From Pycnopodia helianthoides (lineage: Eukaryota > Echinodermata > Asteroidea > Forcipulatida > Asteriidae), in NCBI GenBank assembly GCA_032158295.1, contig CM063257.1, positions 15,654,332 to 15,718,331 on the forward strand: a stretch of DNA of 64,000 bases. The letters run 5' to 3'. Below are positions 1-48,715 of this stretch, one piece after another. A program made the position numbers and the translations under genes. The notes under the pieces are model-generated. The model searched no databases. It was not told where the DNA came from and was given only the letters and a program-made list of their open reading frames with translations. Positions within the stretch are counted from its first letter, which is position 1; each line of letters begins with the position of its first letter.

Positions 1-2
1 AT

Positions 3-162
3 GGGAATAAAAGAGTAGTGACGCGGTCTTAACCGGCCGTTTAAAACCTTGCGTGGCCGTGCGAAAAAGGACCTCGCCTTCGGCTCGGTCCTTTATCACA
101 CGGCCACGACCCTGCCGGTTTTAAACGGCCGGTTAAGACCGCGTCACTACCCTTTTATTCCC
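3..162. mobile_element. Foldback element, family G
   Basis: Inverted arms of about 46 bp begin GGGAATAAAAGAGTAGTGAC and close GTCACTACCCTTTTATTCCC. The centre carries a second inverted motif around CGGTCCTTTATCACACGGCC. Related copies lie at 3071-3190, 37999-38149 and 47654-47816. It has no coding capacity. Confidence 0.85.
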
Positions 163-360
163 TTATTGGTAAGGATATCAAACAGTGCTATCGGTTAATT
201 CGAGACCTGCACACATGTAAAAGTACAACACAGGTTTTGTAAGGATAAAAAAAACATTGTTTTGTTTTAGTCTAAAAGCTTACTGATTGTGAAGTTCATG
301 CTAGAACAAATTTTGTCTGCGAAATGTTTCCCTCTGAAATGAAGATATATTTAAGAAAAC

Positions 361-545
361 TGTATCTGGAAATTGTGCTTGGTTTTTCACGATTTTCTCT
401 GACTCGCACAGCGGATTAAGCCCAAATTTTCACAGGTCTGTTCTTTCATGTACATGTACATGTATATGGTTGATCACACAAAACATGAACGCTGTCTGCG
501 ACTAATTAATCAGCTCAATCAATGCTGTATAGTACATGTACCTTT
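361..545 (+). repeat. Fragment of family F
   Basis: Contains the motif CACAAAACATGAACGCTGTC followed by a decayed TTTGTCAGCTCTACC end, also found at 10.0-10.4, 11.5-11.9 and 53.0 kb. Confidence 0.5.
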
Positions 546-600
546 GAGAACTAACAGACTAAGGAATAATCAATACCTACATGTACACTGTTATTTTTAC

Positions 601-1004
601 TTAAAGGCAAAGTTATACCTATGGTTTTTTGAACCGTTTGATTGTTTTAATCGTATATAAATGAAGATATATACAATAAAACTAACCTGTGAAAATATCA
701 TTTCACAAAGTGGTAGCGTTTTTGAGATATTGCCGAAAATCCGGAACAGTTATCTCCACGCAGGAAGAACAGTCCACAATTGGAGTACACAGTCTGAGAA
801 ACGTTTCTGACAAAAACGCTTCTCAGATTCAATTTTTTTTCTGATAAAAACTGATATATTTTTTTTATATAAAACCACATTACTCCTAAGTAAAATGATT
901 CTCAAAATGCTTGATACTCTCGAAAGCTGCTGTACTTCGAGCCAAGTCAGTTTTGATTGCCATTCATTTTAAGAGTGATTACCAAGCGTATACCTTCCCT
1001 TTAA
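601..1004 (-). mobile_element. TTAA-flanked MITE, family B
   Basis: Flanked by TTAA at 601 and 1001. The ends read TTAAAGGCAAAGTTATACC and GTATACCTTCCCTTTAA. The body shares TGAGATATTGCCGAAAAT-type sequence with copies at 32.1, 39.0, 42.4, 58.9 and 63.5 kb. Confidence 0.75.
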
Positions 1005-1021
1005 ATCTCTTTTGTGGAGTG

Positions 1022-1158
1022 TTGGCTCTGGAAAGAGCGGTGTGATCTCGACGTTCCGAACAGTATACTCTGCTCATCTTCAGGGCACCATTCTCATGAA
1101 GACGAGCAGAGTATACTGTTTGAAAAGTCGAGACCACACCGGCTCTTCCCAGAACGTA
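1022..1158. repeat. Foldback element with GAACAGTATACTCTGCTC arms
   Basis: Two arms of about 60 bp around 1085-1095 share CAGTATACTCTGCTC and flank GGTGTG(A/G)TCTCGAC. They lie next to family B, and the family-B-like end CCTTCCCTTTAA recurs at 1168-1180. Confidence 0.7.
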
Positions 1159-1189
1159 TACATGTACCTTCCCTTTAATGACTCCTACC

Positions 1190-1484
1190 ATGGAGCTATA
1201 AGCTCCTACATGTACAATGTATATGGAAACTGTAAGGCATTTTTTGCTTCAGTGATTCTGAACATAAACAGGAAGCAGCTGCCCACTAACACCAACATGC
1301 ACTGGCATAATTGTCTCAAATGTTATTGCTGTTCTTCTTCATTTGTCATCATTGCCCTTATTAGATCTATGTAGAAGGCTTGATCGTGACCTACATTGTA
1401 TTCCAACAAGTGCAAATCAATAGGCAACCAGACAATTGAGTGGATAAATGCCTGCACCATTTACATACGAGTATACATGTAGTA
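1190..1484. other. No recognisable feature
   Basis: Non-repetitive, AT-rich sequence. No exon or element was recognised. Confidence 0.5.
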
Positions 1485-1485
1485 G

Positions 1486-1917
1486 TGGCGTGTCGTGGCC
1501 TAGCGGATAAGAGCACCAGACTCAAGCTCTGGTGTTTCTGATCAGCAGAGTGTGGGTTCGAGTCCCGGTCGTGACACTTGTGTCCTTTAGCAAGACACTT
1601 TTAAAACCATTATTGCTGCGTCCTTCGGATGGGACGTAAAGCCGTAGGTCCCGTGTGTTGTGTAATGCACGTAAAAGAACCCAGTACACTTATCGTAAAG
1701 AGAAGGGGTTCGCCCCGGTGTTCCTGGTTTGATCGGCAGCATATTGCGCCACAGCACCGTGTAAACCATTACATGGTGCTATAAATGACTTGGTCTCATA
1801 CTTCAAAAACGTAGCTCCACATACATGGCAGGTTAAAAAAATATATATCAGCGCCTTGTATCCTTTGGCGAAAGGGCTTTATAAATACAGTTATTTATTA
1901 TTATTATTATTATTATG
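1486..1917 (+). mobile_element. tRNA-derived SINE, family S1
   Basis: The tRNA-like head has an A-box-like TGGCCTAGCGGATAAGAG and a B-box GGGTTCGAGTCCC, followed by a body and a (TTA)n tail. The end GCTTTATAAATACAG plus TTATTATT resembles the 3' end of the LINE fragment at 29235-29475. Other copies are at 2757, 28124, 30005, 39284 and 59445. Confidence 0.85.
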
Positions 1918-2756
1918 TATGGCAAACCAATTTTCAAGTTCCCAAAACAACCTCTCAGGGTTCAGAGAGGTTCACCCCGGGATTTTCAAAGCTATTTCGA
2001 AGTTTGGCCAAAGCACGCTGAATTGAAACAAGGTCCTTGGAATTTTTTTCTGCTCTGTGTGTATCTTGGTTTTTAAAAGCCTCACTGTGCAGGGCTCGAA
2101 TTTGACACTGGACCGCAGGCCCGAGGCCAGTGATTTTAGCATTGGGCCAGTAAACTCATGACCGGACAAGTCCGGCGGTCTTGTTTTTTTACTTCAATAA
2201 CAATTCATGTACCTCACTCTATAATATCTTGAACAGAAACAAATTATGTTACATAGTTGACTTTAAGTAATGATTTAAAATTGTACGCAATACCCTTGAA
2301 GACAAATGAGGTAAATCTTCTCTTATATGTCTTAGTGCTTGTTCAATTACATGCAAGTTAAACTGTGCAAGGAAGTCTTTTCTCAGTTTGAATCTGGTCT
2401 TGTAGAATTATTTCTGGTCCAGTAAACATTTTGAGATACAAGTCCTGTGATCTTGTGGATTTTTCCCCCAAATTCGAGCCCTGCTGTGAAATCAGGAGCA
2501 CTCTAAATGGCTTTATCTTGATGATTTGTGTGAATTTGATAAGAAAAAAGGGAGAATTTAGAGATCAAAAATTTGGCGTGTCCATCGAAATACGTGTGTA
2601 TCAGCACAATTCGTGCGTATTAGTTCGATACGCTAGCTTGTGCATGGGGAAAACATTGGAGTTTCCATGACAACAAAGGCTTGCATTCTGGCCGTGGAAT
2701 TTCTGGTGCTTGAATATGGAACAAATACGAAGCAATTGGTTGAAAAGTTCCTCGCT

Positions 2757-2857
2757 CAAGGGCACAAGTGTCATGACCAGGATTCGAACCCCACACTCTG
2801 CTGCTGACAACAACAGAGCTTGGGTCCGGTGAACTAGACCGCTCGGCCATGACAACC
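2757..2857 (-). mobile_element. S1 SINE head fragment
   Basis: A reverse-strand tRNA-like head with B-box GGGTTCGAATCC-type sequence and GAGCGGTCTAGTTCACCGGA. Body and tail are missing. Confidence 0.7.
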
Positions 2858-3070
2858 CATCATTCTTGGTAACCATGGAAACAAACATGAACGACAATTT
2901 CAAACTTACACCAGTCTGTCCCGGAGCAAATGATGCAGATGTGAACTTGCGTCCATTTGGCCCTAGCCGTACCTGAGACATTGGCTGCAGGGAACCTTTC
3001 TTCTGACCCTAATAAACAATCAAAGAGAAAAACCAAACATTTGTAGGGCTACGGCTTAACATGTACATAA

Positions 3071-3190
3071 GGTAATAAAAGAGTGGTGACGAGGTCTCTT
3101 AAACAGCTGTTTAAGTCAGGCAGGGCTGTGGTCATGCAAAGGACTAGTCCCCTTTGATGGCAAGGCCATGACCCTGCAAGGTTTTTTAAC
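3071..3190. mobile_element. Degenerate family G foldback, interrupted
   Basis: The left arm is TAATAAAAGAGTGGTGACGA and the right arm breaks off at CTGCAAGGTTTTTTAA. There the TTAA-flanked element at 3186-3417 begins. Confidence 0.65.
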
Positions 3191-3417
3191 CCTCTTGCTG
3201 TCTGACCATTCATTACCATTCAAGTGGTTTTGAATGATAGATAAACTATGCCAGCCTGCAATATGATACCATGAGGGAACGCATACATACACAGTACACG
3301 GTTAGTTCTGTGCACAGTTGTGCCATCGTACACAACCTTGGCAGTCGAATGGTTTCAAACGGTTGGTCAACTCACTGGAAAAATGTTGCCAAGAGTCACT
3401 GACAGTAGGAGGGTTAA
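3186..3417. mobile_element. piggyBac-type MITE, TTAACCCT ends
   Basis: Flanked by TTAA at 3186 and 3414. The ends read TTAACCCTCTTGCTGTCTG and CTGACAGTAGGAGGGTTAA. TTAA target sites with CCC-type ends are a hallmark of piggyBac-related elements. Partial copies are at 10903-10980 and 40219-40258. Confidence 0.8.
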
Positions 3418-4110
3418 GGAAAAATTTCTTCTAAATCACAACTGTTTTAAGTTTTAAACCGCTCTGGACAGGGAGGCTTGGAGGGAGTTTGTTTCTCGGA
3501 CCACCACGGGACGGCGAACGCCCCTAATGGACTTAGAGAGTAAATAAAGGAAGTAAATAAATAAATCAGTCTGCACAAATCTTTGCACAAATCAGTCCGA
3601 TTTGCTAACTTGTACATGGTGAGAACCCTGCATTAGAAAAACGGATAAAATATTATTGGCAGGACAAAAATCTCTTTAAAGCGTCTCTTAAAACAAAACA
3701 CACCAAGCCAGCCTGTTTGTTTGTTTGTTTGGTTTTTTTTTCCCCCTCTCTCTTTTTTCCGTCCGACCCCTTCCGTGTGCTCAGCGGTACTGTCTTAGCC
3801 CCTTGTATTTTCTCTTAAGGGGAAATTGTGCCCCACAGCGCCTAGACCGTCCTCTCTCTGCACGTACGCCACCAGGATGCAGAGCATTTCCTGACTCTGT
3901 CTGACTCAGACGAGACGTCCCTTGTTGTTCTCTTCTAGAGATATGAGCTACGTGCTAGGTACGTCATGGGAAGGGGGTCATCATTCAAACCCCTTCAATT
4001 TTCAAGAGGGACTCCTTTCCAGAAACTTTTTTGTTTTCTCATTGAGTGTACACCAGGGCTTGCCCTTAACACTAGCCCGGCGTACATTGTCTAATAAAAA
4101 CTGCTACGGG
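3418..4110. other. Low-complexity and unassigned sequence
   Basis: Includes a (GTTT)n/T-rich tract near 3718-3760. No gene was recognised. Confidence 0.5.
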
Positions 4111-4641
4111 CTAGTATACAAATATAACATGGTTTGAGGGTGAACAGTCGATATAAGCTACCCGAGGTATTGGAAGTTGACAAACTAGTTCCCGAGGCGA
4201 AGCCGAGGGAACTAGTTTGTCAACTTCCAATACCGAGGGAGCTATTATCGACTGATCAACCGAAATAAACCATGTTATATTTGTTTTACTATACCTCATA
4301 CATATTCAGTCACCGGTACAATATTAGGACCAAGGGGAAAATGACGACTGTGAAATGATAAATTGCATCCAGGATAAGTTTTTCATGTGTTGGATGTCGC
4401 TAGAGCGATGTTCGCGCATGCGGACAACACCCGGTGAACAGTTCCACGATCGTAAAGCGCATGACAAGTAGACTGTCGCCCGGGCTGTCCGGGTGACAGT
4501 CTACCTGTCATGCGCATTTACCATGTGCGTGAATATTCGCGTGCGCGCTTGGTAAACAGCAAATATAGCGTCTGGCACGTGATGTTGAATGGACCAGTGA
4601 GAATTTGACTCTCGGTCATAAATATGTATGAGGTATAGTAA
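4111..4641. mobile_element. Family H hairpin element, copy 1
   Basis: Carries a hairpin with arms GGTATTGGAAGTTGACAAAC and GTTTGTCAACTTCCAATACC (4166-4234). It is bounded by ACAAATATAACATGGTTTG-like and ATGTATGAGGTATAGTA sequences. A second hairpin surrounds GACTGTCGCCCGGGC near 4470-4500. Copy 2 is at 6400-6869. Confidence 0.8.
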
Positions 4642-4737
4642 TAAACACCACCTCTCAACTTGCCCTGTGGGCTACTAAAAAAAATTGTGCAACCTACTGG
4701 TTTATAATGCTCATATTTCTTCCTTTTCGGATGTGAA

Positions 4738-5010
4738 TAAAAATAATAATAATAATACAGAGCATTTATATAGCGCCCTAACTAACCAAAGAAAGTAACA
4801 CAGCGCTTTACATCATAAATAAACAACAAGCAAAACGAGTAAACAGAATAAGCAAATACATGAGAGATTATTTAAACAAGTGGGTTTTTAGGGATTTTTT
4901 GAAAGCTGCTAGTGAGGCAGAGTGGCGGATGTTGTGGGGTAAATTGCTCCAGAGTTTTGGGGCAGCAGCATGGAAGCTTTTGTCGCCAGTGACAGTACGG
5001 GTTAATGAAT
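4738..5010. mobile_element. SINE-like insertion with (ATA)n start
   Basis: Starts (AATA)n, then ACAGAGCATTTATATAGCGC, the reverse-strand form of a SINE/LINE tail. It splits a repeat whose uninterrupted copy lies at 41240-41510. Confidence 0.55.
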
Positions 5011-5140
5011 TTTAAAAATTGGATAATTTCATTTTGAGTGTGTGAGTGTAACTTCATTTTGATCATTACATTGGTTGTGATCGCTACCATTAATACATCA
5101 GAAAGACACATTATGACCATCACGTTTAAAACTTGGGCTA

Positions 5141-5309
5141 CCAGGCCTGGAATTACACGGAGGCCACGAAGGCCATGGCCTCTGTTGCCCTGCTCTTGGC
5201 CTTGGTGCCCCTTCAAAAGTTGCCCATAGACTTTAAGTTTTTCCAGTGGTAGTGCCCTTTGTAAAATGGAATTGGCCTTGCCCTCTCAAAGATGAAATTC
5301 CAGGCCTGG
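5141..5309. mobile_element. MITE family M, CCAGGCCTGG ends
   Basis: Begins CCAGGCCTGGAATTACACGG and ends AAATTCCAGGCCTGG. The internal GGCCATGGCCTCTGTTGCCC and CCTTGGTGCCCCTTCAAAAG recur at 16321, 40625, 45836, 52842 and 61330, and a related form is at 25106. Confidence 0.85.
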
Positions 5310-5689
5310 GCTACTAAAACTTCCTGGGGGCAAGTAAAAACGCACAGATTATCATAGCATTTTGATAATGCTTAAGCTTTTTGGCGGCCATCTTGGATTC
5401 CAGACAAAAATTGATATTCAGCATAACTTTTGAACCAGACATCACACAGAGACAAATGTACTCAATTTTTTGATCAATTTTACATCACAAATCATTATAG
5501 ATGGTTATTTGTATGATTCAGACATGATTTGTTTTCACAATAGAAGGGCCTTCTGTTGAGTCATTGTATAAAGTTCAAGTTTCCTTTTTGTGTTTTTCAA
5601 ACTTTTAGATATTGAAACTTGTTGTCAATCATATTTTGTGGAGGAGATTGCTTATTTTATATTTTGTTGTACATGTCATTACAAACTTT

Positions 5690-6060
5690 ACAAAAAGCTT
5701 AAGGGCAAGGCCTGTACACATGTATCTACAGTAAGAATACAAAAATCAGACGTGTGTTTGTCGCGTAACAAACACTGAGGGCTTCGGTTTATAACAAGAT
5801 AAACTATTCAGAATAGAAAAATGTCATGGTGAAAATGCTTGGGCTACTAAAACTTCCTGGGGGCAAGTAAAAACTCACAGATTATTAGCCCGGAGGGCTA
5901 ATTTACAAAAAGCTTAAGGGCAAGGCCTGTACACATGTATCTACAGTAATAATTCAAAAATCAGATGTGTGTTTGTCGCGTAACAAATCACTGAGGGCTT
6001 CGGTTTATAACAAATAAACTATTCAGAGTAGAAAAATGTCATGGTGAAAATGCTTGGGCC
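5690..6060 (+). repeat. Tandem duplication of about 160 bp
   Basis: Two copies (5690-5850 and 5905-6060) share AAAAAGCTTAAGGGCAAGGC and GAAAAATGTCATGGTGAAAA. The junction carries GGGCTACTAAAACTTCCTGG, also seen at 5310 and 41480. Confidence 0.8.
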
Positions 6061-6399
6061 ACCTGACAAACATTACCCCCCCCCCCAATTGACTTCAGCC
6101 ATAATGTAGGGTCCCACTCCTGCAGCCAAAAATCTGTGGAATTGTATTTTAAAGTTTAATGGCTTTTGTAGCCAGAATAATTTGGTGAAATTTTGTATTT
6201 ACGTAAGACTGTTTTTTGTATGTGGCTTAGTTGGTGAACGTGCAGTTAACGATAATTGTGTGATGATATGACGGCAACTGGCTTCAACTGCCTGTTACAT
6301 ATTGCATTCAATCTTTGGTAGAACTTGGTAGCCAATCGAAAACTAGTTTTGAAACCGCTCGTTCACGGACGGGGGTAATCGGCCGTTGAGTACGTAGTC

Positions 6400-6869
6400 T
6401 ATATACAAATATAACATGGTTTGAGGGTGAGCAGTCGATATTAGCTCCCCGAGGTATTGGAAGTTGACAAACTAGTTTGTCAACTTCCAATACCGAGGGA
6501 GCTATTATCTACTGATCAACCGAAATAAACCATGTTATATTTGTTTTACTATACCTCATACATATTCAGTCACCGGTACAATATTAGGACCAAGGGGAAA
6601 ATGACGACTGTGAAATGATAAATTGCATCCAGGATAAGTTTTTCATGTGTTGGATGTCGCTAGAGCGATGTTCAGGCATGCGGACAACACCCGGTGAACA
6701 GTTCCACGATCGTAAAGCGCATGACAACTACTTGTCATGCGCATTTACCATGTGCGTGAATACTCGCGTGCGCACTTGGTAAACAGCAAATATAGCGTCT
6801 GGCACGTGATGTTGAATGGACCAGTGAGAATTCGACTCTCGGTCATGAATATGTATGAGGTATAGTAAT
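6400..6869. mobile_element. Family H hairpin element, copy 2
   Basis: Near copy of 4111-4641 but with two internal deletions, each shortening a hairpin loop (at about 6470 and 6730). Confidence 0.8.
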
Positions 6870-6900
6870 ATAAGCTATACCACGTTGATGGGGTACTGAT

Positions 6901-7402
6901 GTGCACAGCCACAATCATGGGTACACATTTTGTTCGTGTCCATGTAGTTATGAACAACAGTTTGAAAACCAGTGATGTAACAGTTATCTCAATGTTGTCT
7001 GTAAATTAATTAACCAGCGCTGTGTGAATGAAGAGTAGAAAGTACTTGAGTTTGTCGAATACAAGATCTGCAAAGAGTTATTCAATATTTATGGGTTGTT
7101 CATCTGGGCCCAATTTCATGGCTCTGCTTACCGCCGAATTCTGCGCTTGCGGTGACCATTCTCCGTTTACTGTTCAAGCGCCGAATTTCTGCGCTAGCTG
7201 TGTAAGCGTAGAATGCCTAGTAACGTGGAGTACGCACGCGCACAAGCCGAAATTCCCCGCTAACCCGTGAAATACGCTTGACGTAAGCGCGGAATTCCCT
7301 GCTTCCGCAAGCGCCGATTCTTTGCTTACGGTAAGCAGAGCCACGAAATTGGGCCCTGATGTCTTTGTAACAAAAAGTGTACCAGTGATTGTGGCTGTGC
7401 AC
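6901..7402. mobile_element. MITE family J, with family D nested inside
   Basis: Terminal inverted repeats GTGCACAGCCACAATCATGG and its complement (allowing one mismatch) at 7381-7402. The inner part 7106-7356 is a complete family D element. A second family J copy at 29929-30554 carries a SINE instead. Confidence 0.8.
7106..7356 (-). mobile_element. MITE family D, GGGCCCAATTTCATGGCTCT ends
   Basis: Near-palindromic ends GGGCCCAATTTCATGGCTCT and its complement, with inner inverted GGTAAGCAGAG motifs. The second copy is at 15171-15417. Confidence 0.85.
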
Positions 7403-7593
7403 ATGTACATTAAGTATGACTTGCACAGGATATGCAGTAAGTTCAAATCTCAACTAAACAATCTCTTCTTTTATCCTTTACCAGGGACTGCTGAGTATCG
7501 TGTGTGTGGACAGATAGCGATTTCTCATCGTTAACCTATCGATTATCCAGCAGTTTTGATTTCAACTTATCAGTGTTTTTATTTCTGTCCAAG

Positions 7594-44947
<37,354 letters not shown>

Positions 44948-45835
44948 CTATCAATATTTTAAGTTTCTTCCTTTTTTTCTTTCTTTTTTTTCTTTAAATA
45001 CTCTGTTACCTGGTTACTGGTTAAGAAATATTTTATGTATACCCTATGTAGACCTTATGATGTCATTTGTGTAGGGCGCCCTCGGCCTCATTGGCCCATC
45101 CTGCGTGCTGCGCTTACGTAGATGACGTCAACGCATAAGGTCCTTTCATTGGGAAACATCTCTGTCAGGCTTCCTGTAGGCAGTAATGGTGAAAGTATAG
45201 TGATACTTGGGCAGGAGCCTGACTATTTTGGCTGTCTGGCCCTCGCTTGTTTGAGGCCCCTGTACCAAAAGCGCACAAAGTTGTTTGTTTTGAGAAAGGG
45301 CCAGAGACCTCTCACAGTGTTTGGCTATCCATGGTTGAGTTCCTGTACCAAGTAAGGATTCAAGACTTGATACAAGGATAAGGGGTCCCGACCATTTTGG
45401 CTTTCAGCCTGTGGGTTTTGGCCCTGCATTTTACTGTCCAGCAGACTTTGTCTTATTCCCTGAACCGTGTAAGGTTTAAAGCACCAATATGTGAAAAGGA
45501 ATCAGACTATTTCTAAGCCAAAGGTCGGTCCTGCAGTACATGCCTTTGGCTGCGGCTATTGGCTGCAGCCACATTTTTAAAGACTACGGCTTTTCAACGA
45601 TCCACCATTACCGACTGCCAAAGCCATTAATTCGGACCCAGCCACTAGACTTTATTACTGTCAAGCCAACTTTGTCTGGAGCCTTAAATATGAGAAGGAC
45701 AATAGCACAGATAAATATGAAAGGGACCAGACTATTTTAGACGCTCCACAGAACGTGTTTCTAACTGAGCAGATTTGGCTTTGCTTGTAGCCACTGTGGC
45801 CGAGATCGCTGCAAGAAGTTTAATTTCTGTGGATA
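44948..45835. other. SNX 3' UTR/intergenic, no further exon
   Basis: A T/C-rich start, then a short family N copy at 45049-45143 (AGACCTTATGATGTCAT to TGACGTCAACGCATAAGGT). The remainder is unassigned. Confidence 0.5.
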
Positions 45836-45994
45836 CCAGGCCTGGACCTACACAGAGGCCATGGCCCTCTGTTGCCCCCTGGTCTTGGCCTTGGTGCCCC
45901 TGCAGGCGGTTCCCATAGACTTTCAATGGAAGTGCCCTTTGCGAAATGAAAACAAAAACTTGCCCTCTCCAAAAAATGAAATTTCAGGGCCTGG
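45836..45994. mobile_element. MITE family M, copy
   Basis: Starts CCAGGCCTGGACCTACACAG and ends AAAATGAAATTTCAGGGCC. Confidence 0.75.
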
Positions 45995-46425
45995 GGTAGT
46001 GGAAGTTGAATTGAATCTCTGTTGATATTTTAAATCACAATGTGTCTTTGGTACACATAATGTAATGCTAAGTATTCTCCAACAAAAATTATTAAAAATT
46101 TGCAAATATGTGAATCATATTTTGGGGGGAACACATTACGCTGTTCATGCTATTCATACGTTTACTTTAATTTCTATATGTTAATAGGAGAAAAATTGAT
46201 ATTTTTTAATATAGTAATTTTTTTATTTAAAAATTGAAAATAATGATGAAAAAAACTTACTGGCATGAATAAGGGTCTTACCAGGTGTACAGTGTTAATA
46301 TTAATAGATATTAATCCAAATTCATATCTAGATGGTGTGTAGAATAGTTAATTATTCATAAATACCCCCCTACAGTTTAGGCAGTCCTATTGGTTGATAG
46401 GTGGTCACATGACCGTGTCTTAACT

Positions 46426-46949
46426 AGGGCCCAATAAGCAGGATACCAGTCACAGATGCTACATGTGAAATGGTGTTTTAGCTGGTAACCTTTTTCTGGT
46501 AAGCATAATTTTGTTGTGCCTAGCTTGTTTTTGTGCTTAAAGGTACACATTGCCTTGGATCGGGCGAGTTGGTCTATAAAAAGCGTTTGTAACCGCTTGT
46601 TATAAAATGCATATGGTTAGAAAGATGTTTTAAAAGTAGAATACAATGATCCACAAAAATATGCCTAGAAATTGCATGGTTTTCCTTTTACATCGTGAGC
46701 TAACACGGTTGGCCATTTTGTGGAGTCAAATTTTTTTACTCCACAAAATGGCCGACCGTGTTAGTTCGCAAAGTTAAAGGAAAAGCACACAATTTCGAGG
46801 CAGATTTGTGTGGATCATTGTATTCTACTTTTAAAACATCTTTCTAACCATATGCATTTAATAACAAGCGGTTACAAACGCTTTTTATAGACCAACTCGC
46901 CCGATCCAAGACAACATGTACCTTTAAGCAGCTCTATGAAATTGGGCCC
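46426..46949. mobile_element. Family E MITE split by palindrome K
   Basis: GGGCCCAATAAGCAGGATAC on the left and GCAGCTCTATGAAATTGGGC on the right flank the K element. The empty site would read GTGCTTAAGCAGCTC, as in other E copies. Confidence 0.85.
46537..46927. mobile_element. Family K: near-perfect palindrome of about 390 bp, TTAA-flanked
   Basis: TTAA, then AGGTACACATTGCCTTGGAT at the left and its near complement at the right. The centre is CCACAAAATGGCCGACCGTG with its complement around TTTTTTTAC. A copy is at 61431-61814. Confidence 0.9.
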
Positions 46950-46954
46950 TGGTA

Positions 46955-47630
46955 TTAAATACACTGGATACCTTTGGTAATTGTCAAAGACCAGTCTTCT
47001 CACTTGGTGTATCTCAACATATGCACAAAATAACATACCTGTGAAAATTTGAACTCAATTGGTCGTGGAAGTTGCGAGATAATAATGGAAGAAAAAACAC
47101 CCTTGTCACACGAAGTGGTGTGCTTTCAGATGCTTGATTGCTTGATTTTGAGACCTCACGCGTGAGGTCTCGAAATCAATTCAAATATTCTACTGAGAAC
47201 TTACTTCTTTCTCAAAAACTACATTACTTCAGAGGGAGCCGTTTCTCACAATGTTTTATACTATCAACAGCTCTCCATTGCTCGTTACCAAGTAAGTTTT
47301 TATGCTAACAATTATTTTGAGTAATTACCAATAGTGTCCAGTGCCTTTAAGCAGCTGATGAAGACATAGCTGGAGCTGGTAGAGACCGGTTGGCTTAACA
47401 TGCATTTTTGCGCTCATAGCCATACGCGTGTTGGCGCGTAAGCTTAGACTGTTGCTAATAACATGAAACACAATACACAATATACCGATACTCCTTGTAA
47501 AATATATAAGTATACGGCACATTTGCACAACCGTTGGGTGTCACATGCAATTTGACCCCCTCGCGGAAACGGAGTACATGACAGGAATCAACAATTTACA
47601 TAACTGACAAATTTTTTTCAGATTTTTCTA
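46955..47630 (-). mobile_element. Inverted copy of the composite at 31285-31954
   Basis: MITE family C at 46955-47350, then the flanking unit to GACAAATTTTTTTCAGATTT. Confidence 0.85.
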
Positions 47631-47653
47631 CATTAACAAACATTGTATTTTTG

Positions 47654-47816
47654 AATGCAACTAAAAGAGTAGTAACTCGGTCTTGAGCGACCTTGCAGGG
47701 TCGTTGCAGTGCGATAAAGGACCTTCCGATCAGTCCTTTGTCGCCTGGTCACGACCCTGCCGGTCTTAAAAAAAACTGTCGTTTTAAGACCTCATCACCA
47801 ACACTTTTATTTCTTT
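47654..47816. mobile_element. Family G foldback, divergent copy
   Basis: Arms CTAAAAGAGTAGTAACTCGG and CATCACCAACACTTTTATTTC enclose GATAAAGGACCTTCCGATCA. Confidence 0.7.
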
Positions 47817-48424
47817 ATTCGTATTTAGACATTCGCAGATTATATAACCGATAAAGGTATATTGCATCATTGGAATTTTTTGGAAGAGCAAATTCATTCA
47901 CACTAGTTCCTGATAGATGTCATCTTTATAGGCAACTTAGGTTTTGGCACTCGGCCAAGTCGAGCGTTCTTGTTTTTTATACGCAGCCTGGCGGTTCACC
48001 GACCATTCATGCGATAGATGATTGCTCAGCCTTGTCCGAATGCTGTTGCTGTAATTGTGACATGCTGGTATTTCCCTACTTTTTTTATATAAACTTGCCA
48101 ACTTTATAAAATGTCATAAAATAAGGTGGTTAGATTTTGGAGAACAGTGTGATGTTTTATCAGGATTTTTGTGCATGTCCATATGTTCTCGTGACCTTAA
48201 TATGGCAGACTGTCACTGACAAACTGAGGTCATGAAGCTCTATCTTCAATTGTATGCCAAATTCTACGTAAACGTTAATGCAACGTGCAAAACAGGCAGT
48301 TGGAACTTGATGACTGTATGGCACTATGCTGTTGTTACAAATTGCATGCTTGCCAACTAAGCCACATAAATAACACGCAAAATTCATGCATCATTTCGTG
48401 CTACAAAAGCCAACAAATTTGAAA

Positions 48425-48715
48425 ACGTAGTTCCCAAGTTTATCGGTTGCAGAGAAGGAATCCCACATCTAGCTTATCGGCTGCAGAGGTGGGATCCTAC
48501 TGTCACTTTATCGGTTGCAGAGATAGGATCCAACTTCCAATTTATTGGTTGCAGAGGTGGGATCCTACTGTCAATTTATCAGTTGCATAGATGGGATCCC
48601 ACCTCAAGTTTATTGATCGCAGAGGTGAGATCCTACTGTCAGACTAACGATTGCAGAGGTGGGATTCTACTGTCGGTTTATCGGTTGCAGAGGTGGGACC
48701 CTACTTCATGACTGA
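48425..48715 (+). repeat. About 35-bp repeat, eight units
   Basis: Unit TTATCGGTTGCAGAGGTGGG followed by ATCCTACTGTCAA, degenerate. Confidence 0.85.

Noticed and set aside
448..7500. Open frames of 60-120 codons in the first 7.5 kb as candidate SH3 exons
   Set aside because: None shows ALYDF or similar SH3 motifs, and most lie in foldback elements, MITEs or SINEs.
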